Positions 23,992 through 33,111 of a stretch of 60,686 nt of DNA are shown one piece after another. Numbering within the stretch: position 1 is the first letter of the stretch; each line of letters begins with the position of its first letter. Origin of the DNA: Rhodobacter calidifons (GTDB lineage Bacteria > Pseudomonadota > Alphaproteobacteria > Rhodobacterales > Rhodobacteraceae); assembly GCF_011174775.1 (NCBI RefSeq), contig NZ_JAANHS010000015.1, positions 1-60,686 of the forward strand, given 5' to 3'. Made by a program: the position numbers and the translations under genes. The notes under the pieces were generated by a model that saw nothing but the letters and a program-made list of their open reading frames with translations, was not told where the DNA came from and made no database searches.

Positions 23992-26900
23992 TTAAGCGAC
24001 CAGCGCCTCGGCCTTCTTCAGGTCCACCGACACCAGCTGGCTGACCCCCTGTTCCTGCATCGTCACGCCGAACAGACGGTCCATCCGGGCCATCGTCACC
24101 GCATGGTGGGTGATGATGAGAAAGCGGGTGTCGGTGCGGCGGGTCATCTCGTCCAGCAGGTCGCAGAAGCGGGTGACGTTGGCGTCGTCCAGCGGTGCAT
24201 CAACCTCGTCCAGCACGCAGATCGGGGCGGGGTTGGCCAGAAAGACGCCGAAGATGAGGGCCAGCGCGGTCAGGGTCTGTTCGCCGCCCGACAGCAGGCT
24301 GAGCGTCGCCAGCTTCTTCCCCGGCGGCTGGCAGAGGATTTCAAGCCCCGCCTCCAGCGGATCGTCGGATTCGACCAGCACAAGGCGCGCCTCGCCGCCG
24401 CCGAAGAGGTGGGTGAAGAGGGTCGAGAAGTTCGCGTTGACCTGCTCGAAGGCGGTCAGCAGACGTTCGCGGCCCTCCTTGTTCAGCCCCGCGATCCCGG
24501 CGCGCAGCTTCTTGATGGCTTCCTCAAGGTCGGCCTTTTCGGTCGCCAGCGCGTCATATTCGGCTTCAACAGCCTTGGCATCCTCTTCGGCGCGCAGGTT
24601 GACGGCGCCCAGGGCCTCGCGCTGGCGTTTCAGGCGGCTGACATCGTGGTCCAGCGTCTCGGCGTCGGGCATCCGGTCGGGGTCGGTGCGGAGCGAGGTC
24701 AGAAGTTCGTCCGGTGTCCGGTCGTCCTCCTCGGCGATGCGTTCGGCGGCCAGAGCCACGCCTTCGCGCGCCGCATCCAGGCGGGCCTCGGCGCGGGCAC
24801 GGGCTTCGCGCGCCTCTCCAGCTAGACGTTCGGCCTCGCGTTCGGCCATTGCCGCCTCGCGCAAGCTACCCTCGGCCTCGGCCAGTGCATCGGCGGCACG
24901 CTTGCGACGCTCCTCCGCCTCGGCGATCGCCTCGACCAGCTCGTCGCGCTTGGCCGCGATCTCCTCCGGCGCCAGCATCGCCTCGGCCAGTTCGTCCTCG
25001 GTCTCGGACTTGCGTTCCGCCAGTTCCTCGGTGCGCTTCGCGGCGGTCTCCAGCCGGTGCTTCCACCCCGACAGCTCCTTCACGGCCTCCTGACGCCGCC
25101 GGACCCGGGCTTCGCCCTCGCGGCGCACCTCGTCCTGGGCGGAGCGGCGGGTCATCATGGTGATCCGCGCAGCCTCGACGGTGATCCTGGCGGCCTCCAC
25201 GGCGCCCCGTGCGGCTTCCAGGTCGCCGAGTTCGGCCACCGCGGCCTCGGCCTCCTTAAGCCGGGCACGAGCGGCCATCGCCTCGTCCTCGAACCGGCTG
25301 ACGGCAAGCCTCGCGGCCTCCAGCTTGCCCCCGGCGATGGAGCGGTCGGCCTCGGCCCGGGCCAGCGCGCGGTTCGCTTCGGCAAGCCGGGCATCGGCGG
25401 CCCGGCGCGCGTCGCGGGCGCGTTGATCTGCCGATGCCAGTTCCGCCAGCCGCGCCTGCAACGCCTCATGCGCCTGCCGCGCGCCGTCGGCCCGGGCCGC
25501 CACATCCTCCAGGTCGCGCTTCAGCTGCACCAGCCGGTTCAGCTGTTGCAGGCGCAGCGCCGCCGCCGAGGGCGCATCCTCGGCCGCCGCACGGAACCCG
25601 TCCCAGCGCCACAGATCGCCCTCGACGCTGACCAACCGCTGGCCGGGCCGAAGGGCGGGTTGGAGTTGAAAGCCCTTTTCACGAGTGACAAGCCCGATCT
25701 GGGACAAGCGCCGCGCCAGCACCGCCGGGGCCTTGACCCGGTTGCCCAGCGGCTCGGCGCCCGCAGGCAGGGCCTGGGCATCGTCGTATGGCGCAAGCAC
25801 CGCCCAGCCCGACCGCGCCTGCCCTTCCACCTCGGGCGCGCGCAGGTCATCGGCCAAGGCCGCACCCAGCGCCTTCTCATGGCCCGGCTCCACCTCAAGT
25901 CGGTCGAGCAATTGATGCCCGGCCTGCGCCTCGCGATCCACCAGGCGCGCCAGCGCCGCCACTTCGGCCCGCAGCGCCGACGCTTCGCCCTCTGCCGAGG
26001 AACGCGCCGCCCGTGCCTCGGCCTCCTTCCCCTGCGTTTCGGCCCGCGCGGCCTCGGCAGCCTCAAGCGCCGCCTCGGTCGCCTCGCATTCGGCCAGCGC
26101 TGCCTCCTGCGCCTCTTCCGCCGCGGCGAAGGCCTCTCCCGCCGCCTCAAGCGCCCCGGAGGCCGAGGCCACCGCCTCGCGGGCCGCAGAGGCCTGCGCC
26201 TCCGCCCGCTCCAGCACCGACCGCGTATCGGCCAGCATCCGCTGGGTCGACTGGTGCCGGGCCGCCAGCCGCGCTGCGTCCTCGGTCAGTTCCGCCAGCG
26301 CCGCCTCGCGTTCGGCCAGCACCGCCCCGGCCTCGCGCGCGGCCTCGACCGCCTCGGCCAGCTTTTCCTCATGCCCGTCGTGGGCGCGGGCGAGCTGCTC
26401 GATCTCCCACTCCAGCCGCTCGATCACCTCTCCCGCGTCGCGGTTCAGACCCGCCTCGCGGTCCATGTCGCGCGAAAGCTGCTCGATCCGGCCCTTCAGC
26501 GCGTCGATCTGCGCCAGGGCGCGGGCCTCCTGATCCCCCAGGGCGTCGCGCTGCAAGACCAGCCGTTGCAGGATGGCGCTGGCGATCGCCTCTTCCTCGC
26601 GCTTCGGCGGCAGGGCGTCCTCGGCTGCCTCGCGCGCCTTGCCCGCAGCACGTGCCGCCGCCTCGGCCTGATGCTGCGCGATCAGCCGTTCGCGCAGGGC
26701 GGCTTCGGCCTGGGATCGCGCCTCGTCCGCCTCGCGCCAGCGCCGCCAGAGAAGCATCCCTTCCGACTTGCGCAGTTCTTCGGAAATTTCGCGGTAGCGC
26801 GCCGCCTGCTTGGCCTGCCGGGTCAGGACCGACAGCTGCTGAGCAAGGCTTTCCAGCACGTCATCGACCCGGGTCAGGTTCGTCTCTGCCGCCGACAGCT

Positions 26901-27447
26901 TCAGCTCCGCCTCGTGCCGCCGCGCATAAAGCCCGCTGATCCCGGCGGCTTCCTCCAGCACCCGGCGGCGGGCCTTGGGCTTGGCGTTGATGAGTTCCGA
27001 AATCTGCCCCTGCCGCACCAGCGCCGGAGAATGCGACCCGGTCGAAGCGTCGGCAAACAGCATCTGCACGTCGCGCGCGCGGACGTCCTTGGAGTTGCAC
27101 CGGTAGGCGGAGCCGGCGTCGCGGGTGATCCGGCGGACGATCTCGATCTGGTCGGCGTCGTTGAAACCTGCGGGGGCAAGGCGGTCGGTGTTGTCGATGA
27201 CCAGCGCCACTTCGGCAAAGTGCCGCGCGCCCCGGGTCGCCGCGCCGTTGAAGATCACGTCCTCCATCCCGCCGCCGCGCATGGCCGAGGGGCGGTTTTC
27301 GCCCATGACCCAGCGCAGCGCCTCCAGCAGGTTGGACTTGCCACAGCCGTTGGGGCCGACCACGCCGGTAAGCCCCTCATGGATCACCAGATCCGTGGGG
27401 TCGACAAAGCTCTTGAAGCCGTTGAGGCGAAGGCGGGTCAGGCGCAA
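23992..27447 (-). CDS. smc: chromosome segregation protein SMC
   Basis: The 1151-aa SMC ATPase that, with ScpA/ScpB, compacts and segregates the chromosome. Residues 1-160 form the N-terminal ATPase half with Walker A GPNGCGKSNLLEAL (about residue 32). Two long Ala/Glu/Arg-rich coiled coils flank a hinge at about residues 510-630. The C-terminal half has the ABC signature LSGGEQTLTALALIFG and Walker B CVLDEVDAPLDDANV (about residues 1040-1085). Length is normal. The ATG at 27447 begins MRLTRLRLNGFKSF, the canonical SMC start. It follows a DAO-type gene on the same strand by 120 bases. Confidence 0.97.
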   Translation of the reverse strand: MRLTRLRLNGFKSFVDPTDLVIHEGLTGVVGPNGCGKSNLLEALRWVMGENRPSAMRGGGMEDVIFNGAATRGARHFAEVALVIDNTDRLAPAGFNDADQIEIVRRITRDAGSAYRCNSKDVRARDVQMLFADASTGSHSPALVRQGQISELINAKPKARRRVLEEAAGISGLYARRHEAELKLSAAETNLTRVDDVLESLAQQLSVLTRQAKQAARYREISEELRKSEGMLLWRRWREADEARSQAEAALRERLIAQHQAEAAARAAGKAREAAEDALPPKREEEAIASAILQRLVLQRDALGDQEARALAQIDALKGRIEQLSRDMDREAGLNRDAGEVIERLEWEIEQLARAHDGHEEKLAEAVEAAREAGAVLAEREAALAELTEDAARLAARHQSTQRMLADTRSVLERAEAQASAAREAVASASGALEAAGEAFAAAEEAQEAALAECEATEAALEAAEAARAETQGKEAEARAARSSAEGEASALRAEVAALARLVDREAQAGHQLLDRLEVEPGHEKALGAALADDLRAPEVEGQARSGWAVLAPYDDAQALPAGAEPLGNRVKAPAVLARRLSQIGLVTREKGFQLQPALRPGQRLVSVEGDLWRWDGFRAAAEDAPSAAALRLQQLNRLVQLKRDLEDVAARADGARQAHEALQARLAELASADQRARDARRAADARLAEANRALARAEADRSIAGGKLEAARLAVSRFEDEAMAARARLKEAEAAVAELGDLEAARGAVEAARITVEAARITMMTRRSAQDEVRREGEARVRRRQEAVKELSGWKHRLETAAKRTEELAERKSETEDELAEAMLAPEEIAAKRDELVEAIAEAEERRKRAADALAEAEGSLREAAMAEREAERLAGEAREARARAEARLDAAREGVALAAERIAEEDDRTPDELLTSLRTDPDRMPDAETLDHDVSRLKRQREALGAVNLRAEEDAKAVEAEYDALATEKADLEEAIKKLRAGIAGLNKEGRERLLTAFEQVNANFSTLFTHLFGGGEARLVLVESDDPLEAGLEILCQPPGKKLATLSLLSGGEQTLTALALIFGVFLANPAPICVLDEVDAPLDDANVTRFCDLLDEMTRRTDTRFLIITHHAVTMARMDRLFGVTMQEQGVSQLVSVDLKKAEALVA

Positions 27448-27567
27448 GGGGTCACTTCCGAGTCAGGGCTGTGCGATGTTCCCGCCGGGGCACGAAGGAG
27501 TCAACCGGGCACCCCGCATCTGGACGGCTGGCCCCGCCTTATCCCCAAGATGTTGCGGCAGGGCTGC

Positions 27568-28638
27568 TCAGTCCGCGTTCCTTGGTCGTCCGGTCAAGGG
27601 GTTCAACAGCGTCTCGACTTGAAATTCGGGCGGGATCCGGTTCCGGTCATCCAAAATCAGATCAGCCATGACCTCGGCCACCTTTGGGGCCATGCCGAAG
27701 CCGATCTTGAACCCGCCATTGGCGATGAAATGCCCGGGGCGTCCGGGCCATGCGCCCAAGAGCGGCGCGCGGGTTGCGGCGCGGGGGCGGACCCCGGCCC
27801 AGCGGGCGACTACCTCGGCCCCGCGCAGAGCGGGAAGGGCCGCAAGCGCCCTGGCGAGAAGCCCGTCCAGCTGCGCATCGGGGCCGTCGACGGTCCAGCT
27901 GTTTTCCGAGGTCGAGCCGATGGCGACGGTGCCGTCGGCATGCGGCACGATGTGCAGGCCGTCGACAAACAGCTGCGGTGCCGCACGGGCGTCAAGGCGC
28001 AGCGCCAGCGCCTGCCCCTTGACGCCGGACCCGACCTTGACCCCCAGCGCCCGTGTCAGCTCGGCCAGGCCCGCGATGCCGGTCGCGTGCACGACGATCC
28101 CCGCTTCGATCCCTTCGCCCATGACGACCTCGGCGCCGCCGGCCCGCAGCGCCTGCATCAGCGCCTCCAGCGCCAGTCGAGGCGAAAGACGGGCCGAGAG
28201 CGTGTCCTTCACCAGCCAGCCCGAGGGCGAAAGCGGCTCCCAATCTATGCCTGTCACCGGGATCACCCGCCAGTCGGCCTGCCCGCGCCAGAAGGTCTGC
28301 GCCTCATCCGCCCGGCGGCGAGCGGCGGCGATGGCGGTATCGTCCGCCAGCGGCTGCAAGCGGCCAAGCCGCGCATAGCCCGCGGACAGGCCCGAGGCCG
28401 CCTCGACCGCCGCCCACCAGTCGGCGGCCATCAGCAGGCTGTCCAGCTGGAAGGCTTTCTTCGGGTTCCAGGCCTCGGGCACATGCGGCGACAGGGCCCC
28501 GACCAGACCGCCCGAGGCCCCGGCACCGGGATATGCCGTCTCGATCAGCCGGACCTTCGCGCCCCGCCGCTGGCAGGCCCAGGCGACCGACAGACCGAAG
28601 ATCCCTGCTCCGCGTACCGTGACGTCGATGCTTGCCAT
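27568..28638 (-). CDS. FAD-dependent oxidoreductase (DAO family), MnmC1-like candidate
   Basis: A 356-aa flavoprotein of the D-amino-acid-oxidase fold: N-terminal VTVRGAGIFGLSVAWACQRRG (GxGxxG-type FAD site), ASGGLVGALSPHVPEAW, and a C-terminal NGGFKIGFGMAPKVAEVM segment. It is divergent from mnmD with 43 bases between starts. In E. coli these two activities are fused as MnmC, where the DAO half removes the carboxymethyl group of cmnm5(s2)U34. The LSPH segment and the position suggest it supplies that half here, but a glycine/amino-acid oxidase role cannot be excluded. Confidence 0.75.
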   Translation of the reverse strand: MASIDVTVRGAGIFGLSVAWACQRRGAKVRLIETAYPGAGASGGLVGALSPHVPEAWNPKKAFQLDSLLMAADWWAAVEAASGLSAGYARLGRLQPLADDTAIAAARRRADEAQTFWRGQADWRVIPVTGIDWEPLSPSGWLVKDTLSARLSPRLALEALMQALRAGGAEVVMGEGIEAGIVVHATGIAGLAELTRALGVKVGSGVKGQALALRLDARAAPQLFVDGLHIVPHADGTVAIGSTSENSWTVDGPDAQLDGLLARALAALPALRGAEVVARWAGVRPRAATRAPLLGAWPGRPGHFIANGGFKIGFGMAPKVAEVMADLILDDRNRIPPEFQVETLLNPLTGRPRNAD

Positions 28639-28681
28639 TCCCCCACCTCAAGCCCATGAACAGGGCAAAGGACTACCCCCG

Positions 28682-29383
28682 ATGACCGCCGCCGAACAGC
28701 CCCCCGAAACCGGCCCCGACCTCGACTGGCGTGACGCGCTGATCCCCGTCTCGCGCCGATTCGACGATCCGTATTTCTCGCTGGCCGGCGGGCTGGAGGA
28801 AACGCGGCATGTGTTTCTGGCCGGGAACGGGCTGCCCGAACGGCTCCGCGACGGGTTCCATGTCGCCGAACTCGGCTTCGGCACCGGGCTGAACCTGCTG
28901 GCGGTGCTGATCGCCCACCGCGGGCCGGGCCATGTCCACTACACCAGTTTCGAGGCCTTCCCGATGTCGGCCGCGGACATGGCGCGGGCGGTCTCGGCCT
29001 TCCCCGACCTTGCAGACATCGCAGGCCCCATGCTGCGGCAATGGGAAACCGGGGCGCGGATCCTGCACTTTCCGAACCTCACGGCCCGGATCATCATCGG
29101 CGATGCACGCAAGACGCTGCCTGCCTGGGACGGTTGCGCGGATGCCTGGTTCCTTGACGGATTCGCTCCGGCCAGGAACCCCGAACTGTGGTCTGCCGAC
29201 CTGATGTACGAGGTCGCGCGCCACACAACGCCCGGCGGAACCTTTGCGACCTATACCGCCGCCGGTCATGTCCGCCGCGCGCTGGCCGAGGCCGGGTTCG
29301 TGGTCAGCCGCGTGCCGGGTTATGGCCGCAAGCGCCACATGACGGTCGGGCACTTGCCGGGATCAGAGGCCCAGAGCCGTTAG
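28682..29383 (+). CDS. mnmD: tRNA (5-methylaminomethyl-2-thiouridine)(34)-methyltransferase MnmD
   Basis: SAM-dependent methyltransferase (methyltransf_30 family) that finishes mnm5(s2)U at tRNA wobble position 34. The 233-aa protein has the family's GLEETRHVFLAGNGLPERL block, SAM motif I VAELGFGTGLNLLAVL (about residue 62), the acidic post-I strand ending YTSFEAFP, and DAWFLDGFAPARNPELWS (about residue 155). The ATG at 28682 is chosen because it leaves the usual short N-terminal extension. It stands alone without the FAD domain of E. coli MnmC. Its 3' end overlaps the convergent lpxK by 21 bases. Confidence 0.92.
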   Translation: MTAAEQPPETGPDLDWRDALIPVSRRFDDPYFSLAGGLEETRHVFLAGNGLPERLRDGFHVAELGFGTGLNLLAVLIAHRGPGHVHYTSFEAFPMSAADMARAVSAFPDLADIAGPMLRQWETGARILHFPNLTARIIIGDARKTLPAWDGCADAWFLDGFAPARNPELWSADLMYEVARHTTPGGTFATYTAAGHVRRALAEAGFVVSRVPGYGRKRHMTVGHLPGSEAQSR

Positions 29384-30352
29384 CCGCGCATCCAGCGCCG
29401 ACCAGTCGGCGACATGCAGCCGCACGACGAGCGTCAGGACGCGCGACCTCCACGCCGCGGGCAGGCGGGCCGCGTCCTTTTCGGTAGTGACCAGCTGCGC
29501 CCCGGCTGCCTTGGCCTCGGCCTCCAGCCGCCGAAGCAGCGTGTCGGACAGGGTTTCGTGATCGCACAGCGCCTCGCCCCGGATCAACTCGGCGCCTTCG
29601 GCCCGCAACGTGGCGAAGAACCGCGACGGGTCGGCAATGCCAGCGAAGGCAAGAACCCGTTCCCCGGCCCAGTCCATGCCCATGGCGAGGGGCCGCAACG
29701 CGCCTCGCAGCCGGGGCAGATGCAGGTCGGCACCCCAGAGGCCATCGAACCGCGCCTGCGCCGAATCCTCGCCGATGGTCAGCACCAGATCGGCGCGGGC
29801 AAGGCCGACAGAGACCGGCTCGCGCAGGGGACCGGCGGGAATGCAGCGGCCGTTGCCAAAGCCCCGTGCGGCATCGACCACGACCAGCGCAAGCGCGGGC
29901 CTCACCGCCGGGTTCTGGAACCCGTCGTCCAGCAGGATGACCCCGGCCCCTGCCGCCTCGGCCGCGCGGACACCCTCGGCGCGATCCCTGGCCACCCAGA
30001 CCGGGGCGAAGGCCGACAGCAGCAGCGGCTCGTCCCCGACCTCTGCCGCCCCGTGCCGCGCCGGATCGACCCGGACCGGCCCCTTCAGCCGCCCGCCATA
30101 GCCACGGCTGACGACCTGAACCGCATGGCCGCGCGCCGACAGCCGCTCGACCAGGGCGATCACCGTAGGCGTCTTGCCCGCCCCGCCCGCAGTCAGGTTG
30201 CCGACACAGATCACCGGGACACGCGGCTGGTAGCCCGGGCGCCGCAACCGCCGCGCCGTGCCTGCCGCATAAAGCCAGCCAAGCGGCGCCAAAAGTCGCG
30301 GCAGAAGGCCCAGACGATCCGGCGGCGCCCACCAGAAGCCGGGGGCGCGCAT
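29363..30352 (-). CDS. lpxK: tetraacyldisaccharide 4'-kinase LpxK
   Basis: Inner-membrane-associated kinase phosphorylating the 4' position of the lipid A disaccharide. The 329-aa protein has an N-terminal hydrophobic segment, the P-loop CVGNLTAGGAGKTPTVIAL (about residues 49-67, Walker A GGAGKTP), VVSRGYGGRLKG, the LLDDGFQNPAV motif, and a late TTEKDAARLP motif, all diagnostic for LpxK. Its ATG overlaps the waaA stop by one base (TGATG), so the genes are translationally coupled. Length is typical. Confidence 0.95.
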   Translation of the reverse strand: MRAPGFWWAPPDRLGLLPRLLAPLGWLYAAGTARRLRRPGYQPRVPVICVGNLTAGGAGKTPTVIALVERLSARGHAVQVVSRGYGGRLKGPVRVDPARHGAAEVGDEPLLLSAFAPVWVARDRAEGVRAAEAAGAGVILLDDGFQNPAVRPALALVVVDAARGFGNGRCIPAGPLREPVSVGLARADLVLTIGEDSAQARFDGLWGADLHLPRLRGALRPLAMGMDWAGERVLAFAGIADPSRFFATLRAEGAELIRGEALCDHETLSDTLLRRLEAEAKAAGAQLVTTEKDAARLPAAWRSRVLTLVVRLHVADWSALDARLTALGL

Positions 30353-31548
30353 CACTCCTCGCCGTCCATGATGGTGCGGATGCGCTGCATCACGGCCTCG
30401 GTCACTTCGGCGCCGTCGCTGGCCACGGTCCAGGCCGCCTGCGCCAGACGGGCCGCGCGGTCGGGTGCCAGAAGATCGCCCAGCGCCTCGCCCAGACCGC
30501 TGGCCGAGGCCACCGCCCGCGTCGCCCGCGCCGCCCCCAGCCGGCCCAGCGCCAGCCCCGACTGTCCCGTCTTCGGGCCGTGCAGGATGGCCGAGCCCAG
30601 CACGGCCGCCTCCATCGGGTTGCGCACCGGCCCCTTGCCCGACAGGCTTCCGCCCAGAAAGGTGATCGGTGCCAGCCGGTACCACAGCCCGTATTCCGCC
30701 GGGTTTTCGACCACCAGGATCTCGGTTTCGGGCTCGGGATCCTCGTCCTTCGCGCGTTCGGCCACAACCCAGGTGCCGGCTTCCTCCAGCGCCGCCGCCA
30801 GGGCTGCGGACCGGGAGGGATGTTCCGGCATCAGGATCAGCAGCAGACGGTGCGAATGTTGCAAGGCCAGGCGATGCGCCTGAAGGACGGCCGCTTCTTC
30901 GCTTTCGGGAACCCCGGCGGCAAACCAGACCGGCCGCGCCGACAGAAGCTTTGACAGCGCGGCGCGGTCCGATTCGTTGACCGGCAGGACCGGGCTTTCC
31001 TCTTCCATCCGCCCGGTCACGGCGACCGCCGACAGGTTGGCGCCCCCCTTGCGAAAGGCCCGCGCGGCGGCCTCGTCCACGGCAAGGATCGCCCGGAAAC
31101 GGGCAAGGGACTGACGCATCAGCCCCGGATACCAGCTGTCGCGTTCCCGCAGGAAGGCCGGAGCCTTGCCGTTCACCACCACCAACGGGATGTTGCGCTC
31201 GGCCGCCTCGTGCATCACCGCCGGGCGCAGCTGGCCACCGGCAAAGACCGCGACTTCGGGGCGCCAGTGGTCCAGGAAGCTGCGCGCGTCTGCCGGATTG
31301 TCGGGGGGAGGTTGCTGGATGACCACCCCGGGCAGGTCCGGCCCGGCCTGCGGGGCGGTCAGCAGGACCGGCAGGCCATCCTCCTCCACCAGCCGGCGGG
31401 CCAGGGCGCGGACCGGGCTGACCAGCGCCTCGCCCGGCGCGTGCAGCCAGACCAGCCGCCCGGCGGGCCGTGCCGGCAGCTCCAGCACCTCGGTCGGGTC
31501 GCGCCTCTGGCCAAGGTTGTAAAGCGTCAGGCCCAGCGAGGCCGCCAT
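30352..31548 (-). CDS. waaA: 3-deoxy-D-manno-octulosonic acid transferase (Kdo transferase)
   Basis: Transfers Kdo from CMP-Kdo to lipid A precursor. This 398-aa protein lacks a long N-terminal membrane anchor but keeps the glycosyltransferase core: LVWLHAPGEALVSPVRALARR, the FAGGQLRPAVMHEAAERNIPLVVVNGK region, RMEEESPVLPV, and the C-terminal FLGGSLSGKGPVRNPMEAAVLGSAILHGP motif (donor-binding Glu). It sits between DUF4170 and lpxK, an order common in alphaproteobacteria. Sequence divergence at the N-terminus (APGE rather than the usual SVGE) is notable. Confidence 0.9.
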   Translation of the reverse strand: MAASLGLTLYNLGQRRDPTEVLELPARPAGRLVWLHAPGEALVSPVRALARRLVEEDGLPVLLTAPQAGPDLPGVVIQQPPPDNPADARSFLDHWRPEVAVFAGGQLRPAVMHEAAERNIPLVVVNGKAPAFLRERDSWYPGLMRQSLARFRAILAVDEAAARAFRKGGANLSAVAVTGRMEEESPVLPVNESDRAALSKLLSARPVWFAAGVPESEEAAVLQAHRLALQHSHRLLLILMPEHPSRSAALAAALEEAGTWVVAERAKDEDPEPETEILVVENPAEYGLWYRLAPITFLGGSLSGKGPVRNPMEAAVLGSAILHGPKTGQSGLALGRLGAARATRAVASASGLGEALGDLLAPDRAARLAQAAWTVASDGAEVTEAVMQRIRTIMDGEE

Positions 31549-31551
31549 GGA

Positions 31552-31797
31552 TCAGTGACCCAGTTCCTCGGTCGCCGAGGCGGGCGCGGATTCGTCGCGC
31601 AGCCGGTGGATATGGGCGATAAAATAGCGCATGTGCGCGTTATCGACCGTCCGCTGCGCCTCGCCCTTCCAGGCCCGATAGGCGCTGTCGTAGTCCGGGA
31701 ACATCCCGACGATATGGATCTGGCTGACATCGCGGAAAACGTTCTTCTGCGGGTCCACCAATTCGCCCCCGAAGACGAGATGCAGGCGTTGGGTCAT
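31552..31797 (-). CDS. DUF4170 domain-containing protein
   Basis: An 81-aa cytoplasmic protein with the DUF4170 pattern (LHLVFGGELVDPQKNVFRD, then MFPDYDSAYRAWKGEAQRTVDNAHMRYFI). Function unknown. It lies 3 bases upstream of waaA and probably starts the operon with waaA and lpxK, so a connection to lipid A/Kdo assembly is plausible by context only. ATG 31797 with a GGAG ribosome binding site. Confidence 0.85.
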   Translation of the reverse strand: MTQRLHLVFGGELVDPQKNVFRDVSQIHIVGMFPDYDSAYRAWKGEAQRTVDNAHMRYFIAHIHRLRDESAPASATEELGH

Positions 31798-31940
31798 GAT
31801 CGGCTCCGTTCGTTGCAGGCGCGGCGAGACTATCCGCTTCGGGAGGCAGGGGGAAGTGAGGCTCGGGTCTTGCGCGGGACGTGATCCGGGGTCACATTCC
31901 CTCAGCGCCTTTGGGGCGACGTCGGACCGGAGGAATTGTC

Positions 31941-32825
31941 GTGGACCTTGATTTCCTGATTGGCTGGCCGGGGGTCTACCTGGCGATCGCGCTCTTCATC
32001 ATCCTCTGCATCTTCCTTGGCGTGCGGATCGTGCCGCAGTCGGAAAAGCATGTCGTGGAACGCTTCGGTCGGCTGCGGTCGGTGCTGGGCCCAGGGATCA
32101 ACTTCGTGGTGCCCTTCCTCGACCGGATCGCGCACAAGGTATCCGTGCTGGAACGCCAGCTGCCGAACGCCTCGCAGGACGCCATCACGGCGGACAACGT
32201 GCTGGTGAAGGTCGAAACCTCGGTCTTCTACCGCGTGACCGAGCCGGAAAAGACTGTCTACCGGATTCGGGACGTGGACGGGGCGATTGCGACGACGGTG
32301 GCGGGGATCGTGCGGTCCGAGATCGGCAAGCTGGAACTGGACCAGGTCCAGTCGAACCGCGCCCAGCTGATCGAGCGCGTGCGCGAGCAGGTCACCGCGA
32401 TGGTCGATGACTGGGGGGTCGAGGTGACCCGGGCGGAAATCCTGGACGTGAACCTGGACGAGGCGACACGGGCCGCCATGTTGCAGCAGCTGAACGCCGA
32501 ACGCGCGCGGCGGGCGCAGGTGATGGAGGCCGAGGGCAAGAAGCGGTCGGTCGAGCTTGCCGCCGACGCCGATCTCTACGCCGCCGAGCAGGCCGCCAAG
32601 GCGCGGCGCGTGACCGCGGATGCCGAGGCCTATGCGACGGGGGTCATTGCCGCTGCGATCAAGGAGAATGGCCTTGAGGCCGCGCAGTTCCAGGTCGCGC
32701 TGAAACAGGTCGAGGCCTTGCAGGCGGTGGCCGTGGGTCAGGGCAAGCAGACGATCCTGGTCCCCGCCAATGCGCTGGAGGCCTTCGGGGATGCGTTCAA
32801 GATGCTGAAGGGGCGGGGGGTCTGA
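31941..32825 (+). CDS. SPFH/Band 7 membrane protein (QmcA/stomatin-like)
   Basis: A 294-aa protein: one N-terminal transmembrane helix (about residues 10-30), then the SPFH domain (VRIVPQSEKHVVERFGRL, NVLVKVETSVFYRVTEPEKTVY) and a C-terminal Ala/Glu-rich coiled coil that mediates oligomers. Start GTG 31941 has CGGAGGA 7-13 bases upstream, which favours it over codons further 5'. The NfeD-family gene follows after one base. Such SPFH-NfeD pairs form membrane microdomain scaffolds and influence membrane protein quality control; the specific client is unknown. Confidence 0.9.
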   Translation: MDLDFLIGWPGVYLAIALFIILCIFLGVRIVPQSEKHVVERFGRLRSVLGPGINFVVPFLDRIAHKVSVLERQLPNASQDAITADNVLVKVETSVFYRVTEPEKTVYRIRDVDGAIATTVAGIVRSEIGKLELDQVQSNRAQLIERVREQVTAMVDDWGVEVTRAEILDVNLDEATRAAMLQQLNAERARRAQVMEAEGKKRSVELAADADLYAAEQAAKARRVTADAEAYATGVIAAAIKENGLEAAQFQVALKQVEALQAVAVGQGKQTILVPANALEAFGDAFKMLKGRGV

Positions 32826-32826
32826 G

Positions 32827-33111
32827 ATGCTGACAACATTCGTGGGCACCTGGTGGGCCTGGGTCATCCTGGGCTTCGCGCTGGGCGTCCTGGAAGTCCT
32901 GGCGCCGGGCTACATCTTCCTTGGCTTCGCCATCGGGGCGGTGCTGACCGGCGTGCTGGTCGGCATCGGCCTGGCGCCGGGCGGGCTGGCGGCGCTGATC
33001 CTGACCTTCGCCGTGCTTTCGGTTCTGGCCTGGCTGATCCTGCGGCGGGCGATCGGTGTGCGCGAGGGGCAGGTGAAGATCTGGGACCGCGACATCAACG
33101 ACCAGCGCTAG
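32827..33111 (+). CDS. NfeD family membrane protein (short form)
   Basis: A 94-aa protein with three hydrophobic segments (about residues 8-25, 28-48 and 52-72) and a short C-terminal beta region (GVREGQVKIWDRDIN) in place of the full NfeD OB-fold domain. It is the partner of the upstream SPFH protein, one base away. Members of this short class lack the ClpP-like protease domain of long NfeD proteins. Confidence 0.85.
   Translation: MLTTFVGTWWAWVILGFALGVLEVLAPGYIFLGFAIGAVLTGVLVGIGLAPGGLAALILTFAVLSVLAWLILRRAIGVREGQVKIWDRDINDQR

Noticed and set aside
25057-28659. A 1200-codon open frame on the plus strand opposite smc and the DAO gene
   Set aside because: It is an Arg/Pro/Gly-rich antisense shadow produced by high third-position GC; the minus strand encodes recognisable SMC and DAO proteins throughout.
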